Source: Deinococcus aestuarii (GTDB taxonomy: Bacteria > Deinococcota > Deinococci > Deinococcales > Deinococcaceae). From it: a DNA stretch of 64,000 bases. Both the position numbers and the translations under genes were made by a program. Within the stretch, counting starts at the first letter, position 1, and each line of letters begins with the position of its first letter. Below, one piece after another: positions 39,916 to 50,872 of the stretch. The notes under the pieces are model-generated. The model was not told where the DNA came from, made no database searches, and saw only the letters and a program-made list of their open reading frames with translations. The stretch lies in contig NZ_JAHKSN010000007.1 of assembly GCF_018863415.1 (NCBI RefSeq), forward strand, positions 116,899 to 180,898, read 5' to 3'.

Positions 39916-39928
39916 TTCGACGTCGGGA

Positions 39929-40936
39929 TCAGCCCGCGATGAAGGCCCGAACCCGCTCCGGCAACTCGCCCGGGTCCATCAGGAAGGCGTCGTGCCCGTG
40001 GGGGCTGTCCAGCTCCCAGTACTCGCCGTTCGGGAGCAGGTCGGCGTAGGCCCGCACCTCGGCGGGCGGGTAGAGCACGTCGCTGGAGATGCCCACGACG
40101 AGGACGGGGGCACGGATGGCCCGCAGCTCGGCATCAGTCGGCTGGAAGTGGTCCATCGCCCCCGTGAGGGCGACGTAGGTCCGCTCGCAAAAGCGGGCGC
40201 ACAGCTTCTCGCCGTGGTGCTCCAGATAGGTCGTGATCGCGGGCGTGCCGGGGCGGCGCGGGCTCTCGCCGGATTGCGTGAGGGCGAGGCTTTGCGGGCT
40301 GCGGTAGCTCAGCATGGCGACCATGCGCGCGACCTTGAGCCCCTCCCCGCCGGGGGCGGCCCGGATCGCGCTCCGCGCCGCCGTGTTCAGCCCGACCGCC
40401 CACGGCGAGTGCCGCGCGGGCGCCCCGACGATCACCGCCCGCTCCACGAGGTCGGGGCATTCCAGCAGCCAGGCGTAGGCGAGCATCCCGCCCATGCTGG
40501 CCCCCACCACCGTCACCCGCCGCACCCCGAGGTGCTCGAGCAGCGCCCGCCCCGCCCGCGCCAGGTCGCGCAGGCTGAGGGGCACGTCCGCCCCGCCCCC
40601 CGAGAGTTCCCCGGGCCCGCTGCTCCCAGCGCAGCCCCCCAGCACGTTCGCGCAGATCACGTAGTCGCGCTCTGGATCGAGCGGGCGGCCCTCGCCCAGG
40701 AAGTCCGGCCACCACTCGTGCACGGCACTCGTGCCCGTCAGCGCGTGCAGCACGAGCACCGCGTGGTCCCCCGGCGTCCCGTAGGTGTGATACGCCACCC
40801 GCACGTCCAGCACGGGCCGCCCGCAGTCGAGGAGCAGCGGCTCCCCCTGAAAGAGCCGCGCCGTCCGCCGCCCGGAGGTCACCTCGGCGGGAGCCGGGGG
40901 CCGGGCAGGAAGCGGGGGGTGCGTCAGGGCCGTCAC
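39929..40936 (-). CDS. metX: homoserine O-acetyltransferase
   Basis: MetX acetylates (or in some groups succinylates) homoserine in methionine synthesis. The 335 residues have the alpha/beta hydrolase layout: [37 protein letters not shown], nucleophile VGASMGGM (about 145), and the catalytic Asp and His in [12 protein letters not shown] and [11 protein letters not shown] at 40936 gives MTALTHPP..., which matches in length and opening the start I recall for D. radiodurans MetX. Using GTG at 40993 would add 19 residues. A 20-codon leader ORF ends in GTGA at the same point, and a SAM-I riboswitch lies upstream. Confidence 0.93.
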   Translation of the reverse strand: MTALTHPPLPARPPAPAEVTSGRRTARLFQGEPLLLDCGRPVLDVRVAYHTYGTPGDHAVLVLHALTGTSAVHEWWPDFLGEGRPLDPERDYVICANVLGGCAGSSGPGELSGGGADVPLSLRDLARAGRALLEHLGVRRVTVVGASMGGMLAYAWLLECPDLVERAVIVGAPARHSPWAVGLNTAARSAIRAAPGGEGLKVARMVAMLSYRSPQSLALTQSGESPRRPGTPAITTYLEHHGEKLCARFCERTYVALTGAMDHFQPTDAELRAIRAPVLVVGISSDVLYPPAEVRAYADLLPNGEYWELDSPHGHDAFLMDPGELPERVRAFIAG

Positions 40937-40995
40937 GTGCCACCCCGGGCGGGCGTGGACGAGGGCGGAAAACATCGGTGGGCAGGGTGACACAT
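40933..40995 (-). CDS. leader peptide ORF coupled to metX
   Basis: A 20-codon frame ([20 protein letters not shown]) starts 10 bases after GAGGAGG, lies between the SAM riboswitch and metX, and stops in the GTGA that starts metX. The riboswitch transcript has a proper ribosome site here but none directly before metX, so metX translation is probably coupled to this peptide (inference). Confidence 0.55.
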   Translation of the reverse strand: MCHPAHRCFPPSSTPARGGT

Positions 40996-41110
40996 GCGCG
41001 GCGGGCCTCCTCGGGGCCGGAGCCTGGGGGGGTCGGGGGCCGCCGGGCCAGGGCGAGACGCCCCCTCTCGGGGAGGAGAAGGGGCGGGGCGTGTGTCTCC
41101 GCGTGACCTT

Positions 41111-41240
41111 CCCTGATCGGTCCCGCCGAGCGCGTCATCGTTGACGCCGGGGGCGGGCTGGCCTTGGCACCGTGACGCGATGGGGTCCGGTTGCCGCGCC
41201 GTCAGCGAGCCAGGTCTCTCGGGCGCTCTGGATAGGGTCG
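41111..41240 (-). ncRNA. SAM-I (S-box) riboswitch upstream of metX
   Basis: The minus strand reads CCCTATCCAGAGCGCCCGAG, then GAGACCTGGCTCGCTGACG, GCGCGGCAACCGG and CGGTGCCAAGGCC, matching S-box positions (ATCnAGAG, the GAnGGA-like core, CGGCAACC, GGTGCCAA). The P1 stem can close between CCCTATC and GATCAGGG. SAM binding would shut off methionine synthesis. Downstream, GAGAC..GCCCC can pair with GGGGGCGTCTC near 41060-41100 as part of an expression platform. Confidence 0.88.
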
Positions 41241-41606
41241 CTCCACGCGGGAGCTGCCGCCCAGGGTAGCAGGGGCGGCGCGCAAGGGTCAAGGTTGGTC
41301 GGGTGCCCCCTGGGTTGACCGCGGAGTCCGGGGGGCACAGGGACGCGGCCCAGACAAGCCCCCTGCAAGCAGGCGCCGCGGGTCCGCCCAGAAGAGAAGC
41401 CGGGAGCGTCGTGCCCTCCACGGCGCCTGGGCTGATCGGCTCCCCTCCCGGGAGAGCGGACGGAGGGGTCCCGGCCTTCCACCGGCCTCTGCGGCAGCCC
41501 GGGTCTTGGCGGCCCCCCGGAAAAGAGGTAAGGTCCACATGGACCCGTCGTCGTTTCGTCGCCGGACGCTCAGGGCGCCTCGGGCGCGCACCCCCTCGGG
41601 AGGCCT
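41241..41606. other. intergenic stretch between the SAM riboswitch and the metalloprotease lipoprotein
   Basis: It must hold divergent promoters. TAAGGT at 41529-41534 is a possible plus-strand -10 box, and GGGAGG at 41597-41602 is the ribosome site of the lipoprotein gene. No other gene is recognised. Confidence 0.45.
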
Positions 41607-43678
41607 ATGCCCCTTCGCATCGCCGCCGTATCACTGATCAGCCTCTCGCTGCTGGCCGCCTGTGGAGGAGGAGGGACGCCCGGCACCCAGACGGACTTCG
41701 GGCGCCTCGTGGCCCTCAAGCCCGGCGTGCAGGACACCCTCCGCACGACCCTCAAGGTGAACGTGGTCTTCGTGGGCTACCGCCAGACCCGGCCCGGCAG
41801 CGTGCCCGGCGCGCGGGAGGTGACGACCGCCGACTTCGCCGAGACCCTGCCCAAGACGTACGACACCATCGCCCGCATCCCCAGCGCGTACGGCACCACC
41901 GAGCGCACGGGCAACACCTTCGATTACACGTACAACTACGTCTTCGCGGACCAGGCCTTTGAGGACAGCTTCTTTTCCTTCCTGACGCAAAACGGCACGG
42001 CGCAGTCTCTGACGAGCCAGCAGGCCCAGTACAACTGCCAGAGCACCCGGGTCACCCGCGTCGAGCCTGGGGACCCGGACACCCTGACGGACGGCTTCGT
42101 CTGCCCGACTCCCGCCGCGAACATCAGCCGCGAGATCACGGGCAACCTGGAGATCGACGGCAACCTCACCGAGAACTGGCTGGCCGACAACGCGGGCCAG
42201 CTCGGCGTGAACCCCGGCGAGTACACCGTCTTCCTGGTGAACTGGTACGACCGCCCCGACTTCCAGTTCCACTCGTACACCCGCGCGGACGCCATCGACA
42301 CCGACATCGGCCCGCTGGACGAGGCGGGGCAGTTCGGCAAGCGCGGCAGCCGCCGCCTGATCGCCTGGGGGGGCAGTGTGCGGGAGAGCGCCCCGGCGCA
42401 GCGGGTGTGGTTCTACGACCTCTCGGCGAACCCCGACCCCTGGACCGAGGCGTACAATGTGACGAACCGCGACCTCAACGGCGATGGGGTGGAGGACTAC
42501 CGGATGCCGCCGATCTGGGAGTACGGCACCCGCAAGGACAGCATCGGGTACGCGCGCAAGGTGGGCCCCGACCTCGCCCGGGTGACGCGGTACATCGCGC
42601 TCAACCTGCTCTTCACGCCCAGCCCGCTCTACCGGGTGGCCCTCACGCCGCCGCGCCAGCCGGGGGAGATCGAACTCGACGTGCACCTCGAACAGGGCGC
42701 CGGGGCCGCCAACCCGCAGGCCGTCTTCGACGTGCCCCTCACGCAAACCCGCGTGGCCCCTTGCAGCCCTTCGCGCGGTTCTCGAACACCGTGCGGCAGC
42801 GGCCCCTCAGCGGGGAGCTCGCCCAGGCCTACAAGTGCGTCTTCGTGCTGGAGGAAGAAGACCTCTGCGCGCCCGAGTACCAGGACCCCTTCTTCGAGCG
42901 GCTTTTCCAGTTCGGCGTGAACGAGCTGCGCGGCGAGTACCCGTCGGTGCCCCAGGGCCGTTACCTGCTGCCGATCTACGCCTTCAATGCCGCCGAGGAT
43001 GAGGAGTCGGGGCTGCTCGGCATCGCCCTCGACGACAACCAGACGGGTACCCAGAGCTTCGTGTACTCGTTTCTCTCGCCGGGCTCCATCGCCGCCGGGT
43101 TCGGGCTGACCGACACCACCGTCCACGAGGTCGGCCACCACCTCAGCCTCTCTCACCCCCACGACGGCTACGACAGCGAACAGGATATCTCCTACGGCCC
43201 GGACGGCCCCTTCCGCTTCGTGGACACCGGGGACGAGAGCCAGACGGTGATGACCTACAACAGCCTCGCCGTCACCTTCGGGCAGTTCAACCTCGACGCC
43301 CAGTACCGCTCCCTCACGAGCGCCTACCTCAACAACACCAACGCGGTCCTCGAACTCGCCCGCCGCGCCGGAAAGGTGAACGAGGTCCGGAGCGCCGCCC
43401 AGAGCGCGGACGCGGGCTTCGTGCAGGCCAAGGCCCGCTACGACGCCCGGTCGTACTTCGAGGCGGCCGGGCTCGCCCATGGCGGCTACCGCGCGGTGCT
43501 GAACGCCGCGCTCTCGGCGGGCGTGGACGTGCAGCCCTACCGCTGGTACGAGAACCTGAACGGCCTCTCGGCGCAGGGCAGGAAGCCGCGCAAGAGCCGG
43601 ACCTTCCTGCCGCAGCCCGGCGCGGTGATCTTCCCCGAGGAGACCCGGGAGCAGCGCCTCAAGCGCCTCTCGCCCTGA
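41607..43678 (+). pseudogene. secreted zinc metalloprotease lipoprotein split by a one-base frameshift
   Basis: The N-terminal part has a lipoprotein signal (lipobox LSLLAAC, Cys near residue 19). It reads in one frame to about 42758 (VFDVPLTQTRVAP) and then must shift to the frame that continues LQPFARFSNTVRQRP to the stop at 43678. A single missing base in the C run 42757-42760 explains it. The second part has HEVGHHLSLSH (zinc-binding HExxHxxxxxH) and the downstream VMTYNS, a metzincin-style Met-turn. Restored, it would be about 690 residues and exported. Codon use and motifs are intact on both sides, so this is a very recent mutation, a sequencing error in a homopolymer, or programmed shifting. 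Confidence 0.85.
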
Positions 43679-43753
43679 GCCCCCGGCGACCCGGCGGGGA
43701 GGTTGGCTCCCCCTCTTCAGCCGTTCATCACCCCGGCTGACTACCCTGGAGGC

Positions 43754-44311
43754 ATGCGACGCGCCCTGTTCCTCGTCTGCCTCATCCTGGGCCCGGCGGC
43801 GGCGACGGCCCCCAGCCGGATGGGTGAGCCCTCCCGCAGTGCCTTTTCGAGCGCCCGCGTGATGGAGCAGGCGCGGCCCACGCTCGACCTGCTCGTGACC
43901 GTGCGGCTGCTCGACGGGTTGCTGGAACGCGGCGCCCTCGCCCCCGGGGCCGAGGCGAGGGCCGAGCTGCGGGGCGCCCTCGCCGAGTTGCCGACCCGGG
44001 CCACCCTGGGGCCCCTCGCCGCCGACCGGACGCTCGCCCGGGTGCGCGGGGCGCTGACGGGGACGCAGCGGGACACGCTCGACGCGGCGCGCGCCGACCT
44101 CGAACGCCGCGCCAACCTCAACCTCAGCCGCGCCCGCCTCGCCGCGCCGGGCGGCCCGCCGAACGTGGCCCTGCTGCGCTACGGCTTCATGCTGCCCGGC
44201 GGTTTCGCCCTCGCCCGGCAGGTCGCCGCGAATCCCGAACTCAACCCCTTCGCGCGCGCGGGCACGAGCGCCGACGCCTTGGAGCGCGTGCTCGCCCTGC
44301 TGGAGGGCTGA
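43754..44311 (+). CDS. small secreted protein of unknown function
   Basis: The 185-residue protein has a cleavable signal peptide (RRALFLVCLILGPAAATA, about residues 2-19) and a helical, Ala/Leu/Arg-rich body without cysteines. No family is recognised. TACCCT lies 6 bases before the ATG and GGAGG falls in between, so either a leaderless or a very short leader transcript is possible. Confidence 0.75.
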   Translation: MRRALFLVCLILGPAAATAPSRMGEPSRSAFSSARVMEQARPTLDLLVTVRLLDGLLERGALAPGAEARAELRGALAELPTRATLGPLAADRTLARVRGALTGTQRDTLDAARADLERRANLNLSRARLAAPGGPPNVALLRYGFMLPGGFALARQVAANPELNPFARAGTSADALERVLALLEG

Positions 44312-44322
44312 TCGCGGTCGCA

Positions 44323-44361
44323 GTGAAGTTGAAGGGACGCAGGTTGTCCCTTCAACTTCAC
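44323..44361. repeat. perfect 16-bp inverted repeat
   Basis: GTGAAGTTGAAGGGAC and GTCCCTTCAACTTCAC flank a 7-base loop (GCAGGTT) between two convergent genes. There is no T run. It could end transcription from the secreted-protein gene or be a small mobile palindrome. Confidence 0.85.
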
Positions 44362-44398
44362 GCAGGGCCGCTCTCCTCACGGGTGCTCGCTCCGCTCG

Positions 44399-44439
44399 GG
44401 CCGGACACGTTGAGGGGAAGACCCTCAACCGGTCCGGCC
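44399..44439. repeat. second long hairpin after the Fur-family gene
   Basis: GGCCGGAC-AC-GTTGAGGG, loop GAAGA, CCCTCAAC-CG-GTCCGGCC forms two 8-bp helices with a 2x2 internal loop. It lies just beyond the Fur gene stop (44453). Confidence 0.8.
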
Positions 44440-44452
44440 GCCGCTATGAGGC

Positions 44453-44839
44453 TCAGGCGAGGGAGGCGCACGCGGGGCAGCGCCCGTAGAGGGTGACCTC
44501 GTGCGTCTCCACCACGAAGCCGCCGGGGTACACCGTGCCGCTCGGCAGGGCGACGGGGCAGGTGTGGAGGGTGAAGACACGCCCGCAGCCCGTGCAGGAG
44601 AAGTGGTGGTGGTGTCCCCGCCCGGCGGGCTCGTAGCGGGTCTCGCCGTCGAGCGTGACCGGGTGGATGCGCCCCTGCTCGGTGAGCAGCTTGAGGGTGC
44701 GGTACACGGTCGCCACGCCCAGCCCCGGCAGGTCCGTCTGCGCCCGCGCGAGCACGTCCCCCACCGCGAGCGGGCCCTCCGCGCCGTCGAGGACGCGGGC
44801 GATCACGTCGCGCTGGCGGGTGCTGCGGGTCGCGGTCAT
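44453..44839 (-). CDS. Fur-family metal/peroxide regulator
   Basis: The 128-residue protein has the Fur fold: winged helix ([32 protein letters not shown]), the metal-ligand region [20 protein letters not shown] and a second CxxC (RCPACA), giving the structural zinc site. It may be Fur, Zur or PerR; the znu operon in this window has a Fur-family-type operator, which makes Zur an attractive option (inference). TAGCCT is 6 bases before the ATG, so the message is leaderless. Confidence 0.92.
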   Translation of the reverse strand: MTATRSTRQRDVIARVLDGAEGPLAVGDVLARAQTDLPGLGVATVYRTLKLLTEQGRIHPVTLDGETRYEPAGRGHHHHFSCTGCGRVFTLHTCPVALPSGTVYPGGFVVETHEVTLYGRCPACASLA

Positions 44840-44871
44840 GGGTCCAGGCTAACAGAGCCCGGCGGGCGTGA

Positions 44872-44902
44872 CCCAAAAAAACCCACCTTTGCGGGGTGGG
44901 TT
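44872..44902 (-). terminator. terminator of the holin-like/disordered protein operon
   Basis: On the minus strand AACCCACC-CCGCAAA-GGTGGGTT forms an 8-bp stem continuing into a seven-T run. Confidence 0.9.
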
Positions 44903-44922
44903 CTTCCGGGGAGAGAGGGGGT

Positions 44923-45795
44923 TCAGGAGATGTTCGGGTTGACCTTCTCCTGGGGCGCGATGGGGCTGCCCTGCGCCTTGGCCTCCACCGGGCCCTGCGG
45001 CTTGGGCAGGTCGCTCGCCGTCACGCCGAGGGTCTGGGGCCCGGTCACGCCGGCGGGTTCGGGAGGGCCGCCCGCCTGGGACACATCCGCCGCCTCGGTG
45101 TTCTCCCGCTTCAGAAAACCCGCCACGCCCCCCGTGCGTGCCTGTTGCGAGGGGTCGTCCCCGCCGGGCGGACGGGCGGGAATCACCGGCTGCATGTGGG
45201 CCCTGCCCCCCTTGACGGGCGTGCCCGCCCACTCGGGCACCGGGCGGTCCTGGGCGGCCCCGGTCTGCGCCGGACGCGCCAGCACCGAACGGGGCCGGGC
45301 CGTCTGGGCCCGTGTGGTCTGGCCCTGGGCGGGCTGGCCCTGAGTCGGCTGGGCCCGGACGGTCTGGGGACGCGCCGCCTGGGGCTGCCCGCCGGACGAG
45401 GGTGGTTGCCCCGCCCGTTCGAGCATGGTGTTTGCCATCTCCTCCAGCTTGGGCTGGAGCACCCGGTCGCGCAGGACCTTGAAGGCCAGGGTGCCCAGGG
45501 TCGCCACGAGCGCGCCGCCCACGCCGCCCCCGCCCTGATGTTTCTTCTGGGCGTTGATCAGGGCTTTCTGGTGCTTTTCCGGGCTGGTGGCGTCCACGTA
45601 GATCTTCTTGCTGCGGCGCAGTTGCCGCCCGGCGACCACCCCGATCAACGCCCCGACCGCCGAGGCGCCCCCGAGCATCTTCAGGGGCTCTTTTTGCATC
45701 TGCACCTGGAGGTTGGTGCGCTCGGCGAGGGCGTCCACGCTCGCCCTGAGCCGGGCGCGGGCCTCCTCACGCTCGTCGCGGTAGCTGCCCGTCAT
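44923..45795 (-). CDS. glycine-zipper membrane-associated protein with long disordered tail
   Basis: The 290-residue protein starts with a charged coiled coil (about 5-35), a short glycine-rich hydrophobic stretch ([17 protein letters not shown], about 40-56), a basic region, and a second hydrophobic stretch ([19 protein letters not shown], about 92-110). From about 130 on it is a Gln/Pro/Ala-rich disordered tail with repeated PAQ/QGQ/TRAQ units. It resembles YqjD/ElaB-type or DUF3618-type proteins in layout only. Its ATG overlaps the stop of the preceding gene (TGATG), so the two are translationally coupled. Confidence 0.75.
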   Translation of the reverse strand: MTGSYRDEREEARARLRASVDALAERTNLQVQMQKEPLKMLGGASAVGALIGVVAGRQLRRSKKIYVDATSPEKHQKALINAQKKHQGGGGVGGALVATLGTLAFKVLRDRVLQPKLEEMANTMLERAGQPPSSGGQPQAARPQTVRAQPTQGQPAQGQTTRAQTARPRSVLARPAQTGAAQDRPVPEWAGTPVKGGRAHMQPVIPARPPGGDDPSQQARTGGVAGFLKRENTEAADVSQAGGPPEPAGVTGPQTLGVTASDLPKPQGPVEAKAQGSPIAPQEKVNPNIS

Positions 45796-46949
45796 CAGTA
45801 CCCCTCCTTCTTCATGTCGTCCTGGAACGTGGGCTCGGTGCTCACGCTGATGCCGGGAGCGTCCTTGAGGACCACCGGGTGCCGGACGTTGGGGTCGGGC
45901 TGGTCGTGCCCGCCGTGGCCGCCCGCCCCCGCGTCGTGGGACTCGCTGCCGTCGAGCTTCTTGTTCAGGCCGCTGCCGTAGACCTGCGGCTCGCCGCTCT
46001 CGGTCGCCTCGTACACGGGGAGCCGCACCTCACCCGCGTCGGTGCCGCGCAGCGCGGTCCCCTGCGAGACGGCCGCCTGCTCGGTCAGGGGCGTCTTGAT
46101 CCCCTCGCCCCGGTCGCTGGCGTTGACCCCGGCGTCCCCCGAGGTGAAGCCCGAGGTGCTCACGCCCGGCCGCACGACCCCGCGCTGGCGGTCTTCCTCC
46201 ATCTCGTGCTGGATGGCGTTGCCGCGCGTGCCGGTGTTCGGCAACCCGCCGCTGCGCACGTTCTCCCGCTGGTCGGACGTGTCGGGCGACCCCGCCGCCA
46301 GCCCGCCGCTCCCCGGATCGCGCCGCACCGGGCCGGTGTACCCCGCCCCTGCGCCGCCCGTGCCCGTGCCCGCCGTGCCCGAGCTGCTCTCCCCGGTGCT
46401 CAGGTTGACCGTCGTGACCGCCGCGGTCGCTCCCGCCGCCGTCCCCGTCACCGCCGCGCCGGGTGCCGAGCGCACGGTCACCTGGGGCGGGCTGCCAAGC
46501 ACCACGGTCTTGTCGCTCTGATCCGTCTGGCCCCGGGCCCGGGCGGTCTGCTCGGCCTGGTAACGGGCTTCCAGCTCCTCGTCCTCGGTCATGGGGCCGC
46601 CGCGCGTGCGCAGGCCCTCCTCCTGCGGAACCTGGGCGCTCAGGCGCTTCAGGCCGAGGAAGATCAGGGCGCCGGTCAGGGCGAAGCCCAGCAGGGCGAT
46701 GAGCAGGGCGGCGGCCCACGCGCCGAGGCCCAGACGAATCAGGCCGTAGAAGACGGCGAGAATCAGGAAGACCAACCCCAGCACGAGCGGGCCGACCGAC
46801 GCGAGGAGCAGCACCACGCCGATTCCCTTGGCCTTGACGACCGCCGTCACCTGTCCGAGCAGGTTGCGGACTTCTGCCTTCACGAGCGTGACGCCCGCGT
46901 CGAACACGTCGACGAGTGCGCCCCCCATGCTCTTGCGTTCTTCTTGCAT
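45795..46949 (-). CDS. phage-holin-superfamily (YqjE-like) membrane protein with disordered tail
   Basis: The 384-residue protein has an amphipathic N-terminus ([20 protein letters not shown]), two adjoining membrane helices (about 38-68 and 73-98) typical of the putative holin-superfamily III/YqjE group, then about 280 residues of Gly/Thr/Ser/Asp-rich disordered sequence. Such proteins are usually stress- or envelope-related, not lytic. GGAGGA is 5 bases before the ATG at 46949. The gene is divergent from a methyltransferase and co-transcribed with the glycine-zipper protein gene. Confidence 0.8.
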   Translation of the reverse strand: MQEERKSMGGALVDVFDAGVTLVKAEVRNLLGQVTAVVKAKGIGVVLLLASVGPLVLGLVFLILAVFYGLIRLGLGAWAAALLIALLGFALTGALIFLGLKRLSAQVPQEEGLRTRGGPMTEDEELEARYQAEQTARARGQTDQSDKTVVLGSPPQVTVRSAPGAAVTGTAAGATAAVTTVNLSTGESSSGTAGTGTGGAGAGYTGPVRRDPGSGGLAAGSPDTSDQRENVRSGGLPNTGTRGNAIQHEMEEDRQRGVVRPGVSTSGFTSGDAGVNASDRGEGIKTPLTEQAAVSQGTALRGTDAGEVRLPVYEATESGEPQVYGSGLNKKLDGSESHDAGAGGHGGHDQPDPNVRHPVVLKDAPGISVSTEPTFQDDMKKEGY

Positions 46950-47015
46950 GCGTTCCTCCACGGGCCACAGGCCCCCGCAAAAAGGGGAGCCGACTCCGCC
47001 AGCATAATGAACCCC

Positions 47016-47747
47016 ATGACGAGCCCGCGCCAGAGCAAAGAAACCCTGAACCTCGCGCCCGGGCCCGTAACGCCGCTCCTCACCGCCGCCCAGCGCAGCA
47101 ATCTCTTGTCCCTCACGGCGCGCGGCTACCCGCTCTGGCGGTCGCGTTCCCTCACCCTGCTCACCGGGCAACCCTTCGGCCTGGCGCGCGAGGCGGCCCT
47201 CTTCCGCACCCTGTGCCGTCCCCGGCCCGGCGAGCGCTGGCTCGACGCGGGCACGAGCGCGGGCTTTTACGCCGGGGTGCTGGCGCGCTCGGGCTGCCGG
47301 GTCCTCGCCGCCGACCTCAGCGCCCCCATGCTCGCCGAGGGCGCCCGCCGTGAGCCTGACCCCGGCATCGACTGGCTGCTGACCAACCTGGAGGCGAGCG
47401 GCCTGCCGGGTGCGGGCTTTGACGGGGTAGCGGTGGGCGCCACCCTCAACGAGACGCAGGACCCGGCCCGCCTGCTCGCCGAACTCGCGCGCCTGACCCG
47501 CCCGGGGGGGCAACTGTGGCTGATGTACGTGGGCCGCACGGGGGGCCCCCTCCAGCGGGCGCTGGGCCGGCCCGCGCTGGGCGGCCTGACCTTCCCCGAC
47601 CCCGCCTGGGTGGCCCGGCAGCTTCCGGGCTGGACCCGCACGGACGGCCTGCGGGTGGGCGTGGTGGTGTTCGAGCGGTACGTGAGGGGAGGCGCAGACC
47701 CCGCAGATCCCACGCGCCCGCCCGGCGGCCTTGTCAGTAATCTGTAA
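47016..47747 (+). CDS. class I SAM-dependent methyltransferase
   Basis: The 243-residue protein has the Rossmann methyltransferase core: [16 protein letters not shown] (motif I, about residue 75), [11 protein letters not shown] (Asp at the end of strand 2), [16 protein letters not shown] and LRPGG-type [13 protein letters not shown]. The substrate is unknown. It lies 65 bases before crtB on the same strand, so a pigment or quinone role is possible (inference). CATAAT lies 7 bases before the ATG at 47016, suggesting a leaderless message; another ATG at 47007 overlaps the box. Confidence 0.85.
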   Translation: MTSPRQSKETLNLAPGPVTPLLTAAQRSNLLSLTARGYPLWRSRSLTLLTGQPFGLAREAALFRTLCRPRPGERWLDAGTSAGFYAGVLARSGCRVLAADLSAPMLAEGARREPDPGIDWLLTNLEASGLPGAGFDGVAVGATLNETQDPARLLAELARLTRPGGQLWLMYVGRTGGPLQRALGRPALGGLTFPDPAWVARQLPGWTRTDGLRVGVVVFERYVRGGADPADPTRPPGGLVSNL

Positions 47748-47812
47748 GAAAGCGTGACGTTCGCGCCCGCGCCGCCCGCTTACACTCGGCTGCAAAGGAG
47801 CCTTCCCTGACC

Positions 47813-48724
47813 GTGACCTCTGCCCCCGCCGCCCCCCACCCCCCGCCCCGGCTGGAGGAGGCGGTCGCCCACTGCCGGGAGGTCACGCGCGAGCACAGCA
47901 AGACCTTTTACCTGGGCTCGCGGCTCTTTCCTCCTCGCCAGCGCGAGGCCGTCTGGGCCGTCTACGCCGCCTGCCGCGACGGCGACGACGCGGTGGACGA
48001 GTGGACGGGCGCCCAGGCCGAGCGGGGCCTGGAGCGCTGGTGGGACCGGGTGCAGGGGGCCTTTGCGGGGGCGCCCGCCTCCCACCCCATCGACACGGCC
48101 CTTGCCTGGGCCGCCGTCCAGCACCCCATCCCGCTCTCGGCCTTCGCGGAGCTGCACGAGGGGCTGCGGATGGACCTCGGCGGCTTCGAGTACCGCGACA
48201 TGGACGACCTCGCGCTGTACTGCCGCCGGGTCGCCGGGGTCGTCGGCTTCATGATCGCGCCCATCAGCGGCTACAGCGGCGGCGAGCGGACCCTCCACCA
48301 CGCACTGATGCTCGGCCAGGCGATGCAGCTCACCAATATCCTGCGCGACGTGGGCGAGGACCTGGAGCGCGGCCGGGTGTATCTCCCCGCCTCGCTGCTG
48401 GACGAGTACGGGGTCAGCCGGGCCACCCTGGAGCGCGGGCTGCGCTCCGGCGTCGTCACGCCCGAGTACCGCGCCCTGATCACCCACCTCTCCGGCCTCG
48501 CCCGCGAGTGGTACGAGGAGGGGAGACGGGGCATTCCCTGCCTGCACGGCAGCGCCCGCCTCGCCGTGCAGGCCGCCGCCCGGGCGTACGAGGGGATTTT
48601 GGACGACCTCGCGCGCGGCGACTACGACAACTTCCGCCGCCGGGCGCACGTCAGCGGCACCCGCAAGCTCTTGATGCTGCCCCAGGCGTGGTGGGAGTTG
48701 CGGGGGGCGGCGGCGCGGGCGTGA
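47813..48724 (+). CDS. crtB: phytoene synthase
   Basis: CrtB condenses two geranylgeranyl diphosphates to phytoene, the first step of carotenoid (deinoxanthin) synthesis. The 303 residues carry both aspartate-rich motifs: [11 protein letters not shown] (about 46) and the second near [18 protein letters not shown] (about 175), plus [12 protein letters not shown] and [12 protein letters not shown]. It starts with GTG. TACACT at 47781-47786 is the likely -10 box and AAGGAG at 47795-47800 the ribosome site, 12 bases from the GTG. It is followed by a repeat block and crtI. Confidence 0.95.
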   Translation: MTSAPAAPHPPPRLEEAVAHCREVTREHSKTFYLGSRLFPPRQREAVWAVYAACRDGDDAVDEWTGAQAERGLERWWDRVQGAFAGAPASHPIDTALAWAAVQHPIPLSAFAELHEGLRMDLGGFEYRDMDDLALYCRRVAGVVGFMIAPISGYSGGERTLHHALMLGQAMQLTNILRDVGEDLERGRVYLPASLLDEYGVSRATLERGLRSGVVTPEYRALITHLSGLAREWYEEGRRGIPCLHGSARLAVQAAARAYEGILDDLARGDYDNFRRRAHVSGTRKLLMLPQAWWELRGAAARA

Positions 48725-48748
48725 GGGGGAGCTGGAGCCCTGGTACCC

Positions 48749-48879
48749 CTCCCCCTTGAGGGGGGGTGAACGCAGACGACCTGCGGCGCCGCAGGAAGGG
48801 CAGGCAAGGCATCCTGCCAGGCGCGGAGTTGGTCACACGTCCCCTCACCCCGGCCCTCTCCCGCAAGGGGAGAGGGAGA
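48749..48879. repeat. repeat block between crtB and crtI, with 49-bp repeat copy at 48831-48879 (minus)
   Basis: 48831-48879 is the reverse-oriented partner of 16957-17005 (46 of 49 bases identical). Ahead of it are a [22 protein letters not shown] palindrome (48749-48768) and CTGCGGC/GCCGCAG (48781-48794). The block separates two genes of one pathway and may act as an RNA hairpin or a mobile palindrome. Confidence 0.85.
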
Positions 48880-48921
48880 AAAGATAAGTTATTGCCGTTT
48901 TCTTCGGCGCAAGGAACCTCT

Positions 48922-50622
<1,701 letters not shown>

Positions 50623-50872
50623 GGGGCGGGAGGAGGCTCCACCCGCGCGGGCGGGTCTCCTTTCTCCCCGTGACCCGGTGCCCTTTCCCGAAGGGTGAAC
50701 GGGCCAGCCTCCCCGGACGCCCTCACCATCGGGGGCGGTGCGGCGTTCCAGACTGGGAGCATCCCCGGGAAGGTGCCCACCACGCGGGACGCCCCGCGGG
50801 CGCACGCCGGACCCGGGTGCCTTCTTCCTCTCCCACGCGCGGCGCGACCGCCCGCGGAAAGTGAGCCCCTTC
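50623..50872. other. intergenic stretch between crtI and the aldehyde dehydrogenase
   Basis: The start is a GC-rich hairpin (GGAGGCTCCACCCGC...GCGGGT...TCTCC) followed by TTTCTCC near 50630-50665, a likely crtI terminator. The rest carries the dehydrogenase promoter, which I cannot place. No riboswitch was recognised. Confidence 0.4.

Noticed and set aside
41539..41637. A leader ORF overlapping the start of the metalloprotease lipoprotein
   Set aside because: The TAAGGT box is only 4 bases from its ATG, too close for a leaderless start, and the main gene has its own GGGAGG site.
45795..46949. Prophage holin, implying a prophage remnant
   Set aside because: No other phage gene is nearby; the two-helix protein with a long tail fits the chromosomal YqjE-like group.
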